Below, piece by piece: positions 39,623 through 47,890 of a stretch of 59,110 nucleotides of DNA. Positions within the stretch are counted from its first letter, which is position 1. Each line of letters begins with the position of its first letter. The stretch covers positions 1 through 59,110 of the forward strand of contig MSGT01000060.1 of assembly GCA_001940825.1 (NCBI GenBank), read 5' to 3'. This DNA is from Sphaerochaeta sp. Phil3. GTDB taxonomy: Bacteria > Spirochaetota > Spirochaetia > Sphaerochaetales > Sphaerochaetaceae. Under the pieces are notes generated by a model. It did not search any database, was not told the DNA's origin, and worked only from the letters and a program-made list of their open reading frames with translations. The position numbers and the translations under genes are program-made.

Positions 39623-40744
39623 ATGGGTTTGGAATCAGCGGAAAGCATAAGGCTTTTGGATGCAGGGCATGCCTTTGGCATAGAAGGGGAGCTTGTTTCC
39701 TACGAAGAAATATCCAACGGCAAAGTCAACCATACATTCAGGGTAGACTATGCAGGAAAGGACGAAGGCAAGGATATTGGCCTTGAGTCGTACATATTCC
39801 AAGAGGTGAACACATACGTCTTCAAGAAGCCATGGGAGGTCATGTCGAACATTGACCTAGTGACATCGCACATCAAAAATGCCTCGCAGCGTAGGGGAGT
39901 GAAGGTACGTTGCCTTGAGTTTCTGCACGATGCAGATGATGGGCGCAATTTCCACGAGACGGGTTCGACCTTCTGGCGCGTGTATAGATACATAGACTCC
40001 GTGACGTACAACTCATCCAAGAACCTTGAGGTCGTGATGAATGCTGGCCGGGCATTTGGGGAGTTCCAAAAGGATCTGTCGGATTTCGATGCCTCCAAGC
40101 TCTTCTACACTATAGAGGATTTCCATAACACACCAAAAAGGTATGAGACGCTTCTCAAGGACTATGACGCAGACCTAATGGGCCGCGCACCTCAATGCAG
40201 AGATGAGGCTGAGTACCTCTTCTCCATGCAGGACAAGGCATGCGTTCTGCACAGACTCTACGAGCAAAGGCTAATTCCGGTTAGGGTTACCCACAACGAC
40301 ACCAAGATAAACAATGTGTTGTTCGACAAGGACACCAACGAAGCCATCTGCGTGCTTGACTTGGATACTGTCATGCCTGGTTTCGTAGGCCATGATTTTG
40401 GAGATGCCGTGAGGTCAGCTGCCAACAGCATGGGCTCATCCAGCCTTGAGTTCGACAAGATCCGCATCGATATGGACATATTCGAGGCGTTTGCACAAGG
40501 GTACCTATCCCAGACGAAGGACATCCTCCTTCCTGCAGAGCTCTCGTCCCTTGCCGACAGCTGTCTTGTGATGACGCTTGAGCTCGCCACCCGCTACGTG
40601 GACGATTTCCTCACCGGCGACCTCTACTTCAAGGCCAAATACCCCACGCAGAACCTGGACCGCGCCCGCAACCTCATTGCCCTTGCCCTCGACATGGACG
40701 CCAACATGGTTGCAATGCACCAGGCCATAGACCGATTGCTTTGA
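39623..40744 (+). CDS. Aminoglycoside-phosphotransferase-fold kinase, N-acetylhexosamine 1-kinase-like
   Basis: About 373 residues. ISNGKVNHTFRV at residues about 31-42 is the nucleotide loop, VTHNDTKINNVLFD is the catalytic H-x-D loop with its Asn, and VLDLDTVMPGFVGHDFGDAVRSAAN is the metal-binding Asp block. These three together are the pattern of NahK/LnpB-type kinases, which phosphorylate GlcNAc or GalNAc at C1. Aminoglycoside resistance is unlikely given these motifs. This kinase could feed 1-phosphates to phosphorylase pathways, fitting the GH94 relic nearby. AAGGGG and AAGGAAG precede the ATG. Confidence 0.82.
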   Translation: MGLESAESIRLLDAGHAFGIEGELVSYEEISNGKVNHTFRVDYAGKDEGKDIGLESYIFQEVNTYVFKKPWEVMSNIDLVTSHIKNASQRRGVKVRCLEFLHDADDGRNFHETGSTFWRVYRYIDSVTYNSSKNLEVVMNAGRAFGEFQKDLSDFDASKLFYTIEDFHNTPKRYETLLKDYDADLMGRAPQCRDEAEYLFSMQDKACVLHRLYEQRLIPVRVTHNDTKINNVLFDKDTNEAICVLDLDTVMPGFVGHDFGDAVRSAANSMGSSSLEFDKIRIDMDIFEAFAQGYLSQTKDILLPAELSSLADSCLVMTLELATRYVDDFLTGDLYFKAKYPTQNLDRARNLIALALDMDANMVAMHQAIDRLL

Positions 40745-40754
40745 GACTTCGCAT

Positions 40755-42104
40755 ATGAACATCTCTGTTGCCCGCTCGAATGGCCTTTTCAAGGAAGTGA
40801 CGGCCCTTGCCGTGCCTGTAGCTCTGCAGTCAATGTTGCAGTCGTCGTTCAGCATCGTTGACCAGATCATGATAGGTCAGCTTGGAAGCGTTAGCATTGC
40901 AGGCGTAGGCCTTGCAGGCAAGTTCTCTTCCATATTCTCTGTGGTCGTCGCCGCAGTTGGAGCCGTTGCCGGAATCATGATATCCCAATACATTGGACAG
41001 AGAAACGACAGGGAGGTACGGCGTAGCTTCTATGTGAATCTTCTTTTAGCCGTTGTTGTCGCAGCTCTGTTCATGGCTGTATGTATCCTGTTTCCAGCCA
41101 AGGTTATGGGGCTGTATACCAAGGACACGTCCACTAGGGATGTCGCCTGTGGGTATCTTTCAATCATTGCATTGACGTTCCTTCCAATGGCTGGTGCAAC
41201 CATGCTTTCGACATATCTCAGGTGTTCAGGCAGGCCAAGGCTTCCTTTGTATGCAAGCATCGTTGCCGCCGTTCTGAACACAATCCTGAACTACATTCTC
41301 ATTTTTGGTACATTTGGGATTTCTCCTATGGGCTATAGAGGTGCCGCCATTGCAACGGTTGTGTCCCAAGTTGCTAACTTCATCATAATGATGTTTCTTT
41401 TGCCTCGTGGAAACGTTCTGGGCCGTAGGAAGGTGGATACTGAGATATCGGTCTGTAAATTCAATGTGGACCAGTACTTGGCAATGCTGCTTCCCGTGTT
41501 GGTATGCGAGTTCATGTGGAGTCTTGGCGAGAACGTGTATGCGGCGATATATGGGAACATTGGGACGGATGCCAGTGCCGCCATGACGCTGACCAATCCA
41601 ATCCAAGGTATTGTGATTGGCGCCCTGTGCGGCCTTTCTCAGGCTGCAGGTGTCCTTGTGGGAAAGCGTCTGGGCTCAGGTTCATACGATGAGGCGTACT
41701 TTGCCTCCAAGCGTCTAATGCTCTATGGTGCCGTGGGTTCAGTTGCGCTTTCTGCATTGGTTGTTGTTGCAGCTCCCTTATATGTAAAGATTTATAATGT
41801 GGATGCCTCTGTGCGTCTTTTGACTGTGCAAATCCTATTTGCGTATGCGTTGGTTGCGCCCTTCAAGGTCCTTAACATGATTTTGGGAGGAGGAATCCTT
41901 CGTAGCGGAGGCAAGACCAAGTATGTAATGGGCATAGACCTGTTTGGCACTTGGCTCCTAGGGGTTCCTTTGGGGTTGCTCTCTGCGTTCGTGCTAAGAC
42001 TCCCAATTCCATACGTCTATTTCATCCTCTCCCTTGAAGAGACCGCCCGCTTCGCAGTGTCCATGGTCGTCTTCCACCGACGCCGCTGGATGCAGAGGTT
42101 GTAG
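40755..42104 (+). CDS. MATE-family multidrug/metabolite exporter
   Basis: About 449 residues with twelve hydrophobic segments in two related halves. The first half opens LAVPVALQSMLQSSFSIVDQIMIGQLGSVSIAGVGLAGK, the MATE signature; GYRGAAIATVVSQVANFIIM is the sixth-helix motif, and GLSQAAGVLVGKRLGSGSYDEA starts the equivalent part of the second half. It exchanges protons or sodium for organic cations or a metabolite. It follows the kinase gene by 10 bases, with no clear ribosome site, so it is probably translated with it. Confidence 0.92.
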   Translation: MNISVARSNGLFKEVTALAVPVALQSMLQSSFSIVDQIMIGQLGSVSIAGVGLAGKFSSIFSVVVAAVGAVAGIMISQYIGQRNDREVRRSFYVNLLLAVVVAALFMAVCILFPAKVMGLYTKDTSTRDVACGYLSIIALTFLPMAGATMLSTYLRCSGRPRLPLYASIVAAVLNTILNYILIFGTFGISPMGYRGAAIATVVSQVANFIIMMFLLPRGNVLGRRKVDTEISVCKFNVDQYLAMLLPVLVCEFMWSLGENVYAAIYGNIGTDASAAMTLTNPIQGIVIGALCGLSQAAGVLVGKRLGSGSYDEAYFASKRLMLYGAVGSVALSALVVVAAPLYVKIYNVDASVRLLTVQILFAYALVAPFKVLNMILGGGILRSGGKTKYVMGIDLFGTWLLGVPLGLLSAFVLRLPIPYVYFILSLEETARFAVSMVVFHRRRWMQRL

Positions 42105-42177
42105 GGGTTGGTTAGTTGTGAGCTCCGTTCTAGGTTGAGTATGAAATATAGAGTAGTCCATAGCTGTATAGTCTTGA

Positions 42178-42261
42178 GATAGTATACTTTTGCTTGTTTT
42201 TGCATCGTCTTAGACTACTTATAGTATAAAACAAGTTGAAAAACAAACAAAATATACTATC
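42178..42261. repeat. 84-bp palindromic element, copy B
   Basis: Begins GATAGTATACTTTTG and ends CAAAATATACTATC. Two 40-bp arms with a shared core (TGTTTTTGCAT / TTTTATACTA) face each other around a 4-base centre. Same length and ends as copy A at 22377-22460. It follows the MATE gene and borders a decayed stretch. Confidence 0.8.
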
Positions 42262-42318
42262 AGCGAAACTTCTTTTTCTTTGAAGAGAGCGCATGTATAT
42301 GCATTGTTCTGTGAAGAC

Positions 42319-42588
42319 TTACGGAAGATAACATGTCCCTCCCCAACTTGAGGTGGATTTTTTGCACCTCAAGTTGAAATTCAACTCTTCTTTAGTCAGT
42401 CGAAACCTCATGTCTTCCGGAAACTTCTCAATGTTGTTCCTGACTTGTCGGTTGAAGTTTTTGGTCTCGTAGCCATAGATGGCAGCAAGGTCCGAATCCA
42501 GCATTACCTGCACACCACGGAGGGTGTAAATCCTGTTGCGGATATCCTCAGAGGTAATTGTCATTGGAATCGAATTCTGCTCGCTCAT
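42319..42588 (-). pseudogene. Truncated ORF6N-domain protein
   Basis: Residues about 10-75 read IRNRIYTLRGVQVMLDSDLAAIYGYETKNFNRQVRNN, then FPEDMRFRLTKEE, the ORF6N domain found in phage- and plasmid-associated DNA-binding proteins. The frame reaches TSSWGG, where the domain normally continues into R-K-L-P-Y-A-F-T-E-Q-G, but here it ends TCYLP-stop. Only 89 residues of a usual 180-300 remain. A 12-base perfect inverted repeat (42344-42355 / 42366-42377) lies inside the 3' end. Confidence 0.78.
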
Positions 42589-42751
42589 ACTGTAACAATA
42601 CCAAATAAAGTGGGTGTCTCACCCGCTTCAGGTGGACCCGGGTCTTTCGATTTTTTTTGAACAGTCAATGGAAATGTTTGATTTGAAACAATATATCGGT
42701 TTGCCGATTTTCTTTTGATGTAATCAATTGTAATTGAGATTGCAGGTGTTG

Positions 42752-43147
42752 ATGTCTTTGATAAGATCCATGAATTCCTCTGTTGCAGGACGTATGGACA
42801 AAGGTTTCTTCCTGTTCGAGGCAAGCTCGAATGTTTCTGTCATTTCCGAGATTGAGGAAGAGTTCGGTAAAACGAATTATGGCAAGGTTAAGTTTTCGGA
42901 AAACGAGATGTATTGGAGGGGGTACTTGTACCGCTATTGGGGCTACACCTATGGAAAGACAAGCAAACAGGTCTATCGTATCATAAAGCCCACGGAACTG
43001 CGTACTCTTTTCTTTCCTTACCACTCCCTTGATTGCAGTGCTACAATCGAACGAATCTTGGAGGCGAAGGAGCAAGACGAAGAGGGCTTCATCGAGAAAG
43101 GCGTTGCCATCCTCAGGAGACTGATTAACCAAAGAAAGATTTCTTGA
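42752..43147 (+). CDS. Small hypothetical protein, possibly a toxin-system partner
   Basis: About 131 residues, start chosen at MSLIRSMNSSVAGRM. GFFLFEASSNVSVISEIEEEFGKTNYGKVKF, then YWRGYLYRYWGYTYGKTSKQVYRIIKP and FFPYHSLDCSATIERILEAK, is an intact, well-composed globular sequence. I recall similar small proteins encoded beside DUF3791/DUF3990 genes in gut bacteria, but no such partner is present here. The link is uncertain. It may be an orphan survivor of a lost module, between the ORF6N and IS30 remnants. Confidence 0.5.
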   Translation: MSLIRSMNSSVAGRMDKGFFLFEASSNVSVISEIEEEFGKTNYGKVKFSENEMYWRGYLYRYWGYTYGKTSKQVYRIIKPTELRTLFFPYHSLDCSATIERILEAKEQDEEGFIEKGVAILRRLINQRKIS

Positions 43148-43430
43148 TTGTTGGTGCCAAATAAACCTCTTAAGCGAAGGATTCTTGTCTTATGATGTTG
43201 TACAGCTGTCACTATTAGGTAATTTGTTTACTCCTGATTTTGGCCTTTAGCCCCCGCAAATCTACCATCTGTCTTTCTGCGCACGTGTACAATCCAACTT
43301 TTTTTGCAAAAAAATCCAACATTTTGACACTTGAATTTACAATCCAAGTGCAACAGTTGAAGAAAAGGGAAGTGACCCCGAACTTCTGATAGAATGGTGT
43401 TTGCCAAGACATCACCAATCGGAGGTTCCA

Positions 43431-43595
43431 ATGGGTCACTACATGCATCTTTCACTGGAAGAGCGGGAAATGATAATGGCTTTGCACCATGAAGGACGCA
43501 GGGCAAGCGAGATTGCACGTGCAATCGGGAGGGACAGGAGTACAATCTCAAGGGAATTGAAGCGCAACCGCCTCTGGCGGCATGGCAGACCATAA
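43431..43595 (+). pseudogene. IS30-family transposase remnant (N-terminal HTH only)
   Basis: The frame reads HLSLEEREMIMALHHEGRRASEIARAIGRDRSTISRELKRNR, the IS30 transposase helix-turn-helix, and ends at a stop after about 54 residues; the DDE catalytic part is absent. Sequence at 43328-43350 (CACTTG...CAAGTG) just upstream may be what is left of the element's left end. No matching right end can be defined. Confidence 0.82.
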
Positions 43596-44230
43596 AGGGT
43601 TCATCTGTGGACATCGATATAGCGACTCCCAACAGGACCGTATACATAAGGCAGATCGTGAGCCGGCCGACCGCCACGTACTATACTGCGAACGGAACCG
43701 ATACGTCATCGACCACCTGTCCTTGGGGCGATGCGAAGACCGCTGGTTCGTTCAGGACCAAGACCGTGTTCCCCAACGGGATTCCAATCACTGAATCAGA
43801 ACAGAAGGACATACTCTATCAGTTGGTCAAGGCATATACGAAGCTGCCGTTCGAAGACGTGTTGGAGCAATAGCTTGCACGGACGAAGACGGGGTGTCGC
43901 CGGTTGGTTTGAATTTGTTCGCGATTCGGTTCGCGTTTGTTCGCGGTTTTTGTTCGCAATCCGACCCCAAAAAGCCTGTTTGGATTCTGTTTCATGTGTA
44001 TTGGTGGAGAACTTCTAAGCGCAAAACGCTGAAAGAGACGTTTAAAACGATGTTCAACGGTGTTTCAACCGATTTGAATTGGAGTTTCATGAAGCGACTG
44101 TAAAACGTGGTTTAAATGTTCCAATCAACGGTTTTTGCATTTCAAGTTGGATTTTTGTTTCAAATAATCTTGGATTTAACAATAACATTGTCAATAGCAT
44201 TGTCACCGAGGCGATTCGCCTGTCCGGACA
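43596..44230. other. Decayed interval downstream of the IS30 remnant
   Basis: Contains a short plus-strand frame (43607-43873) ending PNGIPITESEQKDILYQLV..., which looks like a real C-terminus but is not recognised and has no ribosome site. It is followed by TTCGCG repeats (about 43917-43955) and A/T-rich sequence with nothing assignable. Confidence 0.5.
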
Positions 44231-44270
44231 AAGAAGAACCCCATCGGGTAACTTCTTGCCCAATGGGGTT
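44231..44270 (-). terminator. Terminator of tRNA-Leu
   Basis: On the minus strand AACCCCATTGGG pairs with CCCGATGGGGTT (one G-T pair), followed by CTTCTTT. Confidence 0.75.
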
Positions 44271-44280
44271 TTATGAGATT

Positions 44281-44364
44281 GCGGACGACTGGACTTGAAC
44301 CAGCACAAGATTTCTCCCACTAGCACCTCAAGCTAGCGTGTCTACCAAATTCCACCACATCCGC
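44281..44364 (-). tRNA. tRNA-Leu (GAG)
   Basis: The minus strand folds into a class II tRNA of 84 bases. The acceptor stem is GCGGATG/CGTCCGC (one G-T pair), the D arm contains GGTAGAC, and the anticodon stem CTAGC/GCTAG surrounds TTGAGGT with anticodon GAG. A variable arm (TGGGAGAAATCTTGTG region) and a T arm with loop TTCAAGT follow. CCA is not encoded. It reads CUU and CUC, leucine codons heavily used by the surrounding genes. Confidence 0.95.
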
Positions 44365-44821
44365 ATGCAGTTCGATTTGAACAGAAGAGAACATACCTTT
44401 TATTGGAAAAATAGTCAATATGTCTGTGTTTTTTTCTGGAACACCCTTGCAACGCTGAGGCATCGGGCTGTCTAATCATGCATCTCAATTCCCACAAGGC
44501 GATTTGCCCAGCCTTCCCATGGTGTATCGTAATAGTGTCTTGAAAAGAAGTCCGAGCTTTGGGAGATCACGTTCCAAAGCGGATTCTGTTAATCGAAAGC
44601 ATCTCCATATCAATCTAAATCAGTTCGTTTTCGTGCGTGATGTGCGTGCAGTCCGTGAAGCTGTTAGAACTATCCCAGGACGGAGTTTCTTCCATAACTG
44701 TAAAAATGCAGGTTTATGAAGAAAAATTTCTTCACAAAAGTCAAAAACACAACTAAAAGTAGAAAACTTTCAACCGTTTGAATATACAGACCTACATTGC
44801 AAATATGATTTCAAACAACCC

Positions 44822-44875
44822 GCCATAGTCCGCCCCAGTGCGCCCAGGCTGCCCAGTAAGCCCAGTGAAACGGCA
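44822..44875. repeat. Short 9-bp phased degenerate repeat array
   Basis: CCGCCCCAG, TGCGCCCAG, GCTGCCCAG and TAAGCCCAG keep 9-base register. It is the shortest of the arrays in the window. Confidence 0.7.
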
Positions 44876-44959
44876 TCTCCAATTTCAAAAGGAAAATGTG
44901 TACATCATAACGAAAACTTATGATTATGGAAGCCATTTTGGTTTTGCATAATTTTTTCC

Positions 44960-44989
44960 TTGTTTTTACAAAATAACCCATGCTATCAT
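44960..44989 (+). promoter_or_regulatory. Candidate promoter of the second Dpp operon
   Basis: TTGTTT (44960-44965) and TATCAT (44984-44989) with an 18-bp spacer in A/T-rich sequence about 120 bases before the gene. Only a moderate match. Confidence 0.35.
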
Positions 44990-45110
44990 TTGCTAAATAC
45001 TAAAGAACCTAACGGAGCGCAGGGGTTCCCAACTGTACATCGAACAGCTTCCAACGAACATACGCTGGAGGAGGGGAGCCTTGGTGGTTTCCGGACATTG
45101 GGAGGAAAGA

Positions 45111-46736
45111 ATGAAGAAGACGTTGATCGTCCTGCTTGCCCTCATGGTATGTGCAAGCTTCGTATTCGCTGGTGGCGAGAAGGAAGCAGCTACGTCTGCA
45201 ACCACACCTGCTGCAGAGAGCGCTGGAACATCCACAGCCGCTGGAAACGTGAAGTCCGGCGACGTCCAGAAGGACGTAAAGTATAAGGATACAGTCACGA
45301 TTGGTATCGCAAACGATGTCAACAATCTTGACCCTCAGGGTTCCAACACCGATGCCAACATGATGGTTTTCTATCTCACACATGAGAGACTTGTGAACAT
45401 CGACCCAGACACGAACAAGGTCATCCCTGCCCTTGCAAAGAGCTGGACGGTCTCAGCTGACGGCTGCGTCTATGACTTCACCCTCTGCGACGGCGTTACG
45501 TTCACAAACGGAACACCTCTCACGGCAGAGGACGTAAAGTACACATACGACAAGGCAAAGACATCCTCGTTTGCATCACAGAAGGTCGCTGACGTCATCT
45601 CCACAGAGGCAATCGACGACACACACGTGAGAGTCACGCTTGCAAAGGCCAACCAGGACTGGCTCACGCTCATGGCACACGGTGGTATGTCCATCATGTC
45701 CAAGGCAGCCTGCGAAGCTGATCCTGTCAACGGACCAAGAATGGGCTCCGGCATGTTCTCGCTCGAAGAGTGGGTTCCTGGTTCACACTGCTCGTTCGTC
45801 CGCTACGATGGCTACCGTGATGGTGCTGCTCCTACAAGGAAGATCATCCTCAAGCTCTACAAGGAAGCTTCTACAAGGCTCATCGCCCTCCAGACCGGAG
45901 AGATAGATGTCTGTATCGATCCATCCACGACAGACCTCTCCAGAATCAAGGCCGATGCCAACCTCGAGCTCATCCAGACTCCAAACGTCGTCATGCTCTA
46001 TATGCCAATGCAGATGGAGAAGCCGGGCTTGGACAATGTGCATGTAAGAAAGGCACTTGCATACTGCATGGACAAGGATTCCATCGTATTTGCAGCCTTC
46101 GACGGCCTTGCAACGGTCCACAACAACTACATAAACCGCGGACAGTTTGGTCTCAACGAGAACATCCATGTATACGAGTACAACCTTGACAAGGCAAAGG
46201 AAGAGCTCGCTCTATCCGGTTACAAGCCAGGAGACCTCACATTCCATATCATGGTTGACAAGGAATACAAGAAGACAGCAGCTCTCATCTTCCAGGATGC
46301 CTGCAAGAAGATTGGAATCAACATCATACTCGAGGAGATGGAGACTGCGGCACTCAAGGGCAAACTCAACGATGCAGCTCTGGACTATGAGCTGTGCCTC
46401 TACCAGTTCACAGACGATCTTGGAACGGACTACACGCTTCGCAACCAGTGCGGTTCAACACTTCAGGCAGACGGTACACTAAAGAAGAACGGTTCCAACC
46501 GTCCTAACATGAAGGATCAGAAGTTCAACGAGATGATCGATGCGGCACTTGTCGAGACAGACAGCGCAAAGCGTGAGCAGATGTACCATGACATCGAGAA
46601 TTACCTTGACGAGGTATGTCCTCTTGTCCCAATCTGCACATCATATATCAATATTGGTGTCAAGAAGGGTCTTGTTGGAGCAATCTGGAAGCCAGATGCA
46701 AAGCACGACTTCAGATTCATCGCTCTTCCAGAGTGA
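45111..46736 (+). CDS. Family 5 extracellular solute-binding protein (second Dpp/Opp system)
   Basis: Start chosen at MKKTLIVLLALMVCAS after GGAGGAAAG. The signal peptide runs to FAGGEKEAA; a low-complexity Ala/Thr linker follows to about residue 60, typical of spirochaete binding proteins. DTVTIGIANDVNNLDPQG, LAKSWTVSADGCVYDFTL and GTPLTAEDVKYTYDKA are family 5 landmarks. VRKALAYCMDKDSIV marks the hinge and second lobe. About 541 residues. A Cys at the end of the hydrophobic stretch (VCASFVFAGG) is not a clear lipobox. Confidence 0.92.
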   Translation: MKKTLIVLLALMVCASFVFAGGEKEAATSATTPAAESAGTSTAAGNVKSGDVQKDVKYKDTVTIGIANDVNNLDPQGSNTDANMMVFYLTHERLVNIDPDTNKVIPALAKSWTVSADGCVYDFTLCDGVTFTNGTPLTAEDVKYTYDKAKTSSFASQKVADVISTEAIDDTHVRVTLAKANQDWLTLMAHGGMSIMSKAACEADPVNGPRMGSGMFSLEEWVPGSHCSFVRYDGYRDGAAPTRKIILKLYKEASTRLIALQTGEIDVCIDPSTTDLSRIKADANLELIQTPNVVMLYMPMQMEKPGLDNVHVRKALAYCMDKDSIVFAAFDGLATVHNNYINRGQFGLNENIHVYEYNLDKAKEELALSGYKPGDLTFHIMVDKEYKKTAALIFQDACKKIGINIILEEMETAALKGKLNDAALDYELCLYQFTDDLGTDYTLRNQCGSTLQADGTLKKNGSNRPNMKDQKFNEMIDAALVETDSAKREQMYHDIENYLDEVCPLVPICTSYINIGVKKGLVGAIWKPDAKHDFRFIALPE

Positions 46737-46766
46737 GTTCTTCGCCAGGATTTATGATTGTTGACG

Positions 46767-46888
46767 GATGCTGCCCAAAAAGCAAACCCCAAGATGGAGT
46801 CGAAGCCAGGGGCAGCATTTGAAAGCCATTCAAAACCTTTTGGATAATCCAGGGTACAGGGTGCAATAGCGCCGCTGTACCCTGTTTT
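46767..46888 (+). terminator. Two hairpins between the binding-protein gene and dppB
   Basis: ATGCTGCCC pairs with GGGCAGCAT in the first structure. The second has perfect ten-base arms CAGGGTACAG (46850-46859) and CTGTACCCTG (46875-46884) followed by TTTT. The second looks like an intrinsic terminator; partial read-through would supply the permease genes. Confidence 0.78.
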
Positions 46889-46950
46889 GAGTAGTGTGGG
46901 GGAACAATTCTATGGGTTCCCAAACAATTTAATAGGCTTATGGAGCTGTT

Positions 46951-47880
46951 ATGCATAGATACATAATCAAGCGTCTACTAATGCTCATCCCCGTCCTTTT
47001 GGGTGTGGCATTCATAATATACGCCATAATGAACGTTGCTGAAGGCGACCCCGTATACCAGGTCGCAGGTCCTGACGCAACGGAGGAACAGCTTGACGCC
47101 CTCCGCGAGGAAATGGGCCTCAACGGTTCCCTTTTGGAACGTTATTTCAGGTATATCTTCAAATTGCTAAGAGGTGACCTAGGAACCTCATACGTAAGCA
47201 AAATGGACGTCATGCAGCTTTACCTGCAGCGTCTTCCAAATACACTCAAACTGGCGTCGGTTGCAATGATCGTTGCGGTGGTGATATCGGTGCCGCTTGG
47301 AATAGTCGCAGCCGTGAACCAGAACTCCATCAAGGACACCGTTTCCATGATTCTGGCACTTCTGGGACTTTCAATGCCAAACTTCTGGCTTGGACTTCTT
47401 CTCATGCTTCTGTTCTCACTCAAGTTGGGTTGGTTCCCAAGCGGTGGAGCGGAGGGGCTCAGAAGCGTAGTCCTTCCAGCGGTCACCGTTGGTGTAGGAC
47501 TTGCAGCCCTCCTTACAAGGACCACAAGATCCTCCATGCTGGACGTCCTCAGACAGGACTACCTCAGAACTGCAAGGGCCAAGGGTGTTTCGGAGAAGAG
47601 AGTCGTGTTCCACCATGCACTCAGGAACGCGCTCATCCCTATAATCACGATATTCGGTGTGCAGTTCTCCAACGTCCTTGGCGGATCGGTCCTTGCGGAG
47701 ACTGTCTTCGCATGGCCTGGAGTGGGACGCCTCGTCGTCGATGCAATCGACCAAAGGGACATCCCTACAGTAACAGGTGCACTCATAATGACGACCATGC
47801 TCGTCACGATAGTCAACCTCATCGTCGATATCGTCTATGCCTATGTCGATCCTCGAATCAAGGCACAATACACGAAGTAA
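46951..47880 (+). CDS. Dipeptide/oligopeptide ABC transporter permease (DppB type)
   Basis: About 309 residues. YIIKRLLMLIPVLLGVAFIIYAIMNVAEGDP is the first helix region, LREEMGLNGSLLERYF and DLGTSYVSK are conserved blocks, and DYLRTARAKGVSEKRVVFHHALRNALIPIITIFG is the EAA loop. It begins about 215 bases after the binding-protein gene. It is related to but distinct from the minus-strand OppB at 35.1-36.0 kb. Confidence 0.93.
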   Translation: MHRYIIKRLLMLIPVLLGVAFIIYAIMNVAEGDPVYQVAGPDATEEQLDALREEMGLNGSLLERYFRYIFKLLRGDLGTSYVSKMDVMQLYLQRLPNTLKLASVAMIVAVVISVPLGIVAAVNQNSIKDTVSMILALLGLSMPNFWLGLLLMLLFSLKLGWFPSGGAEGLRSVVLPAVTVGVGLAALLTRTTRSSMLDVLRQDYLRTARAKGVSEKRVVFHHALRNALIPIITIFGVQFSNVLGGSVLAETVFAWPGVGRLVVDAIDQRDIPTVTGALIMTTMLVTIVNLIVDIVYAYVDPRIKAQYTK

Positions 47881-47890
47881 GGAGGCATAC

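Larger units (their letters stand above)
44371..45110. other. Gene-free interval upstream of the second Dpp operon
   Basis: About 740 bases with no supported gene; the small open frames lack coding character. It contains a short 9-bp phased array (about 44822-44875) and, nearest the operon, an A/T-rich probable promoter region. Confidence 0.6.

Noticed and set aside
39623-40744. Aminoglycoside resistance kinase
   Set aside because: The VTHNDTKINNVLFD and DLDTVMPG blocks match N-acetylhexosamine kinase-type proteins, not resistance enzymes.
42604-42657. Hairpins and T-run (GACCCGGGTC then TTTTTTTT) as a functional terminator
   Set aside because: They could be a terminator, but no plus-strand gene ends nearby, so they may be a leftover of the decayed stretch.
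43917-43955. TTCGCG repeats as an origin or binding-site cluster
   Set aside because: Spacing is irregular (10-13 bases), copies are few and no replication or partition genes are near.
44504-44719. 71-codon plus-strand frame near tRNA-Leu
   Set aside because: No ribosome site, no recognisable features and composition like the surrounding non-coding DNA.
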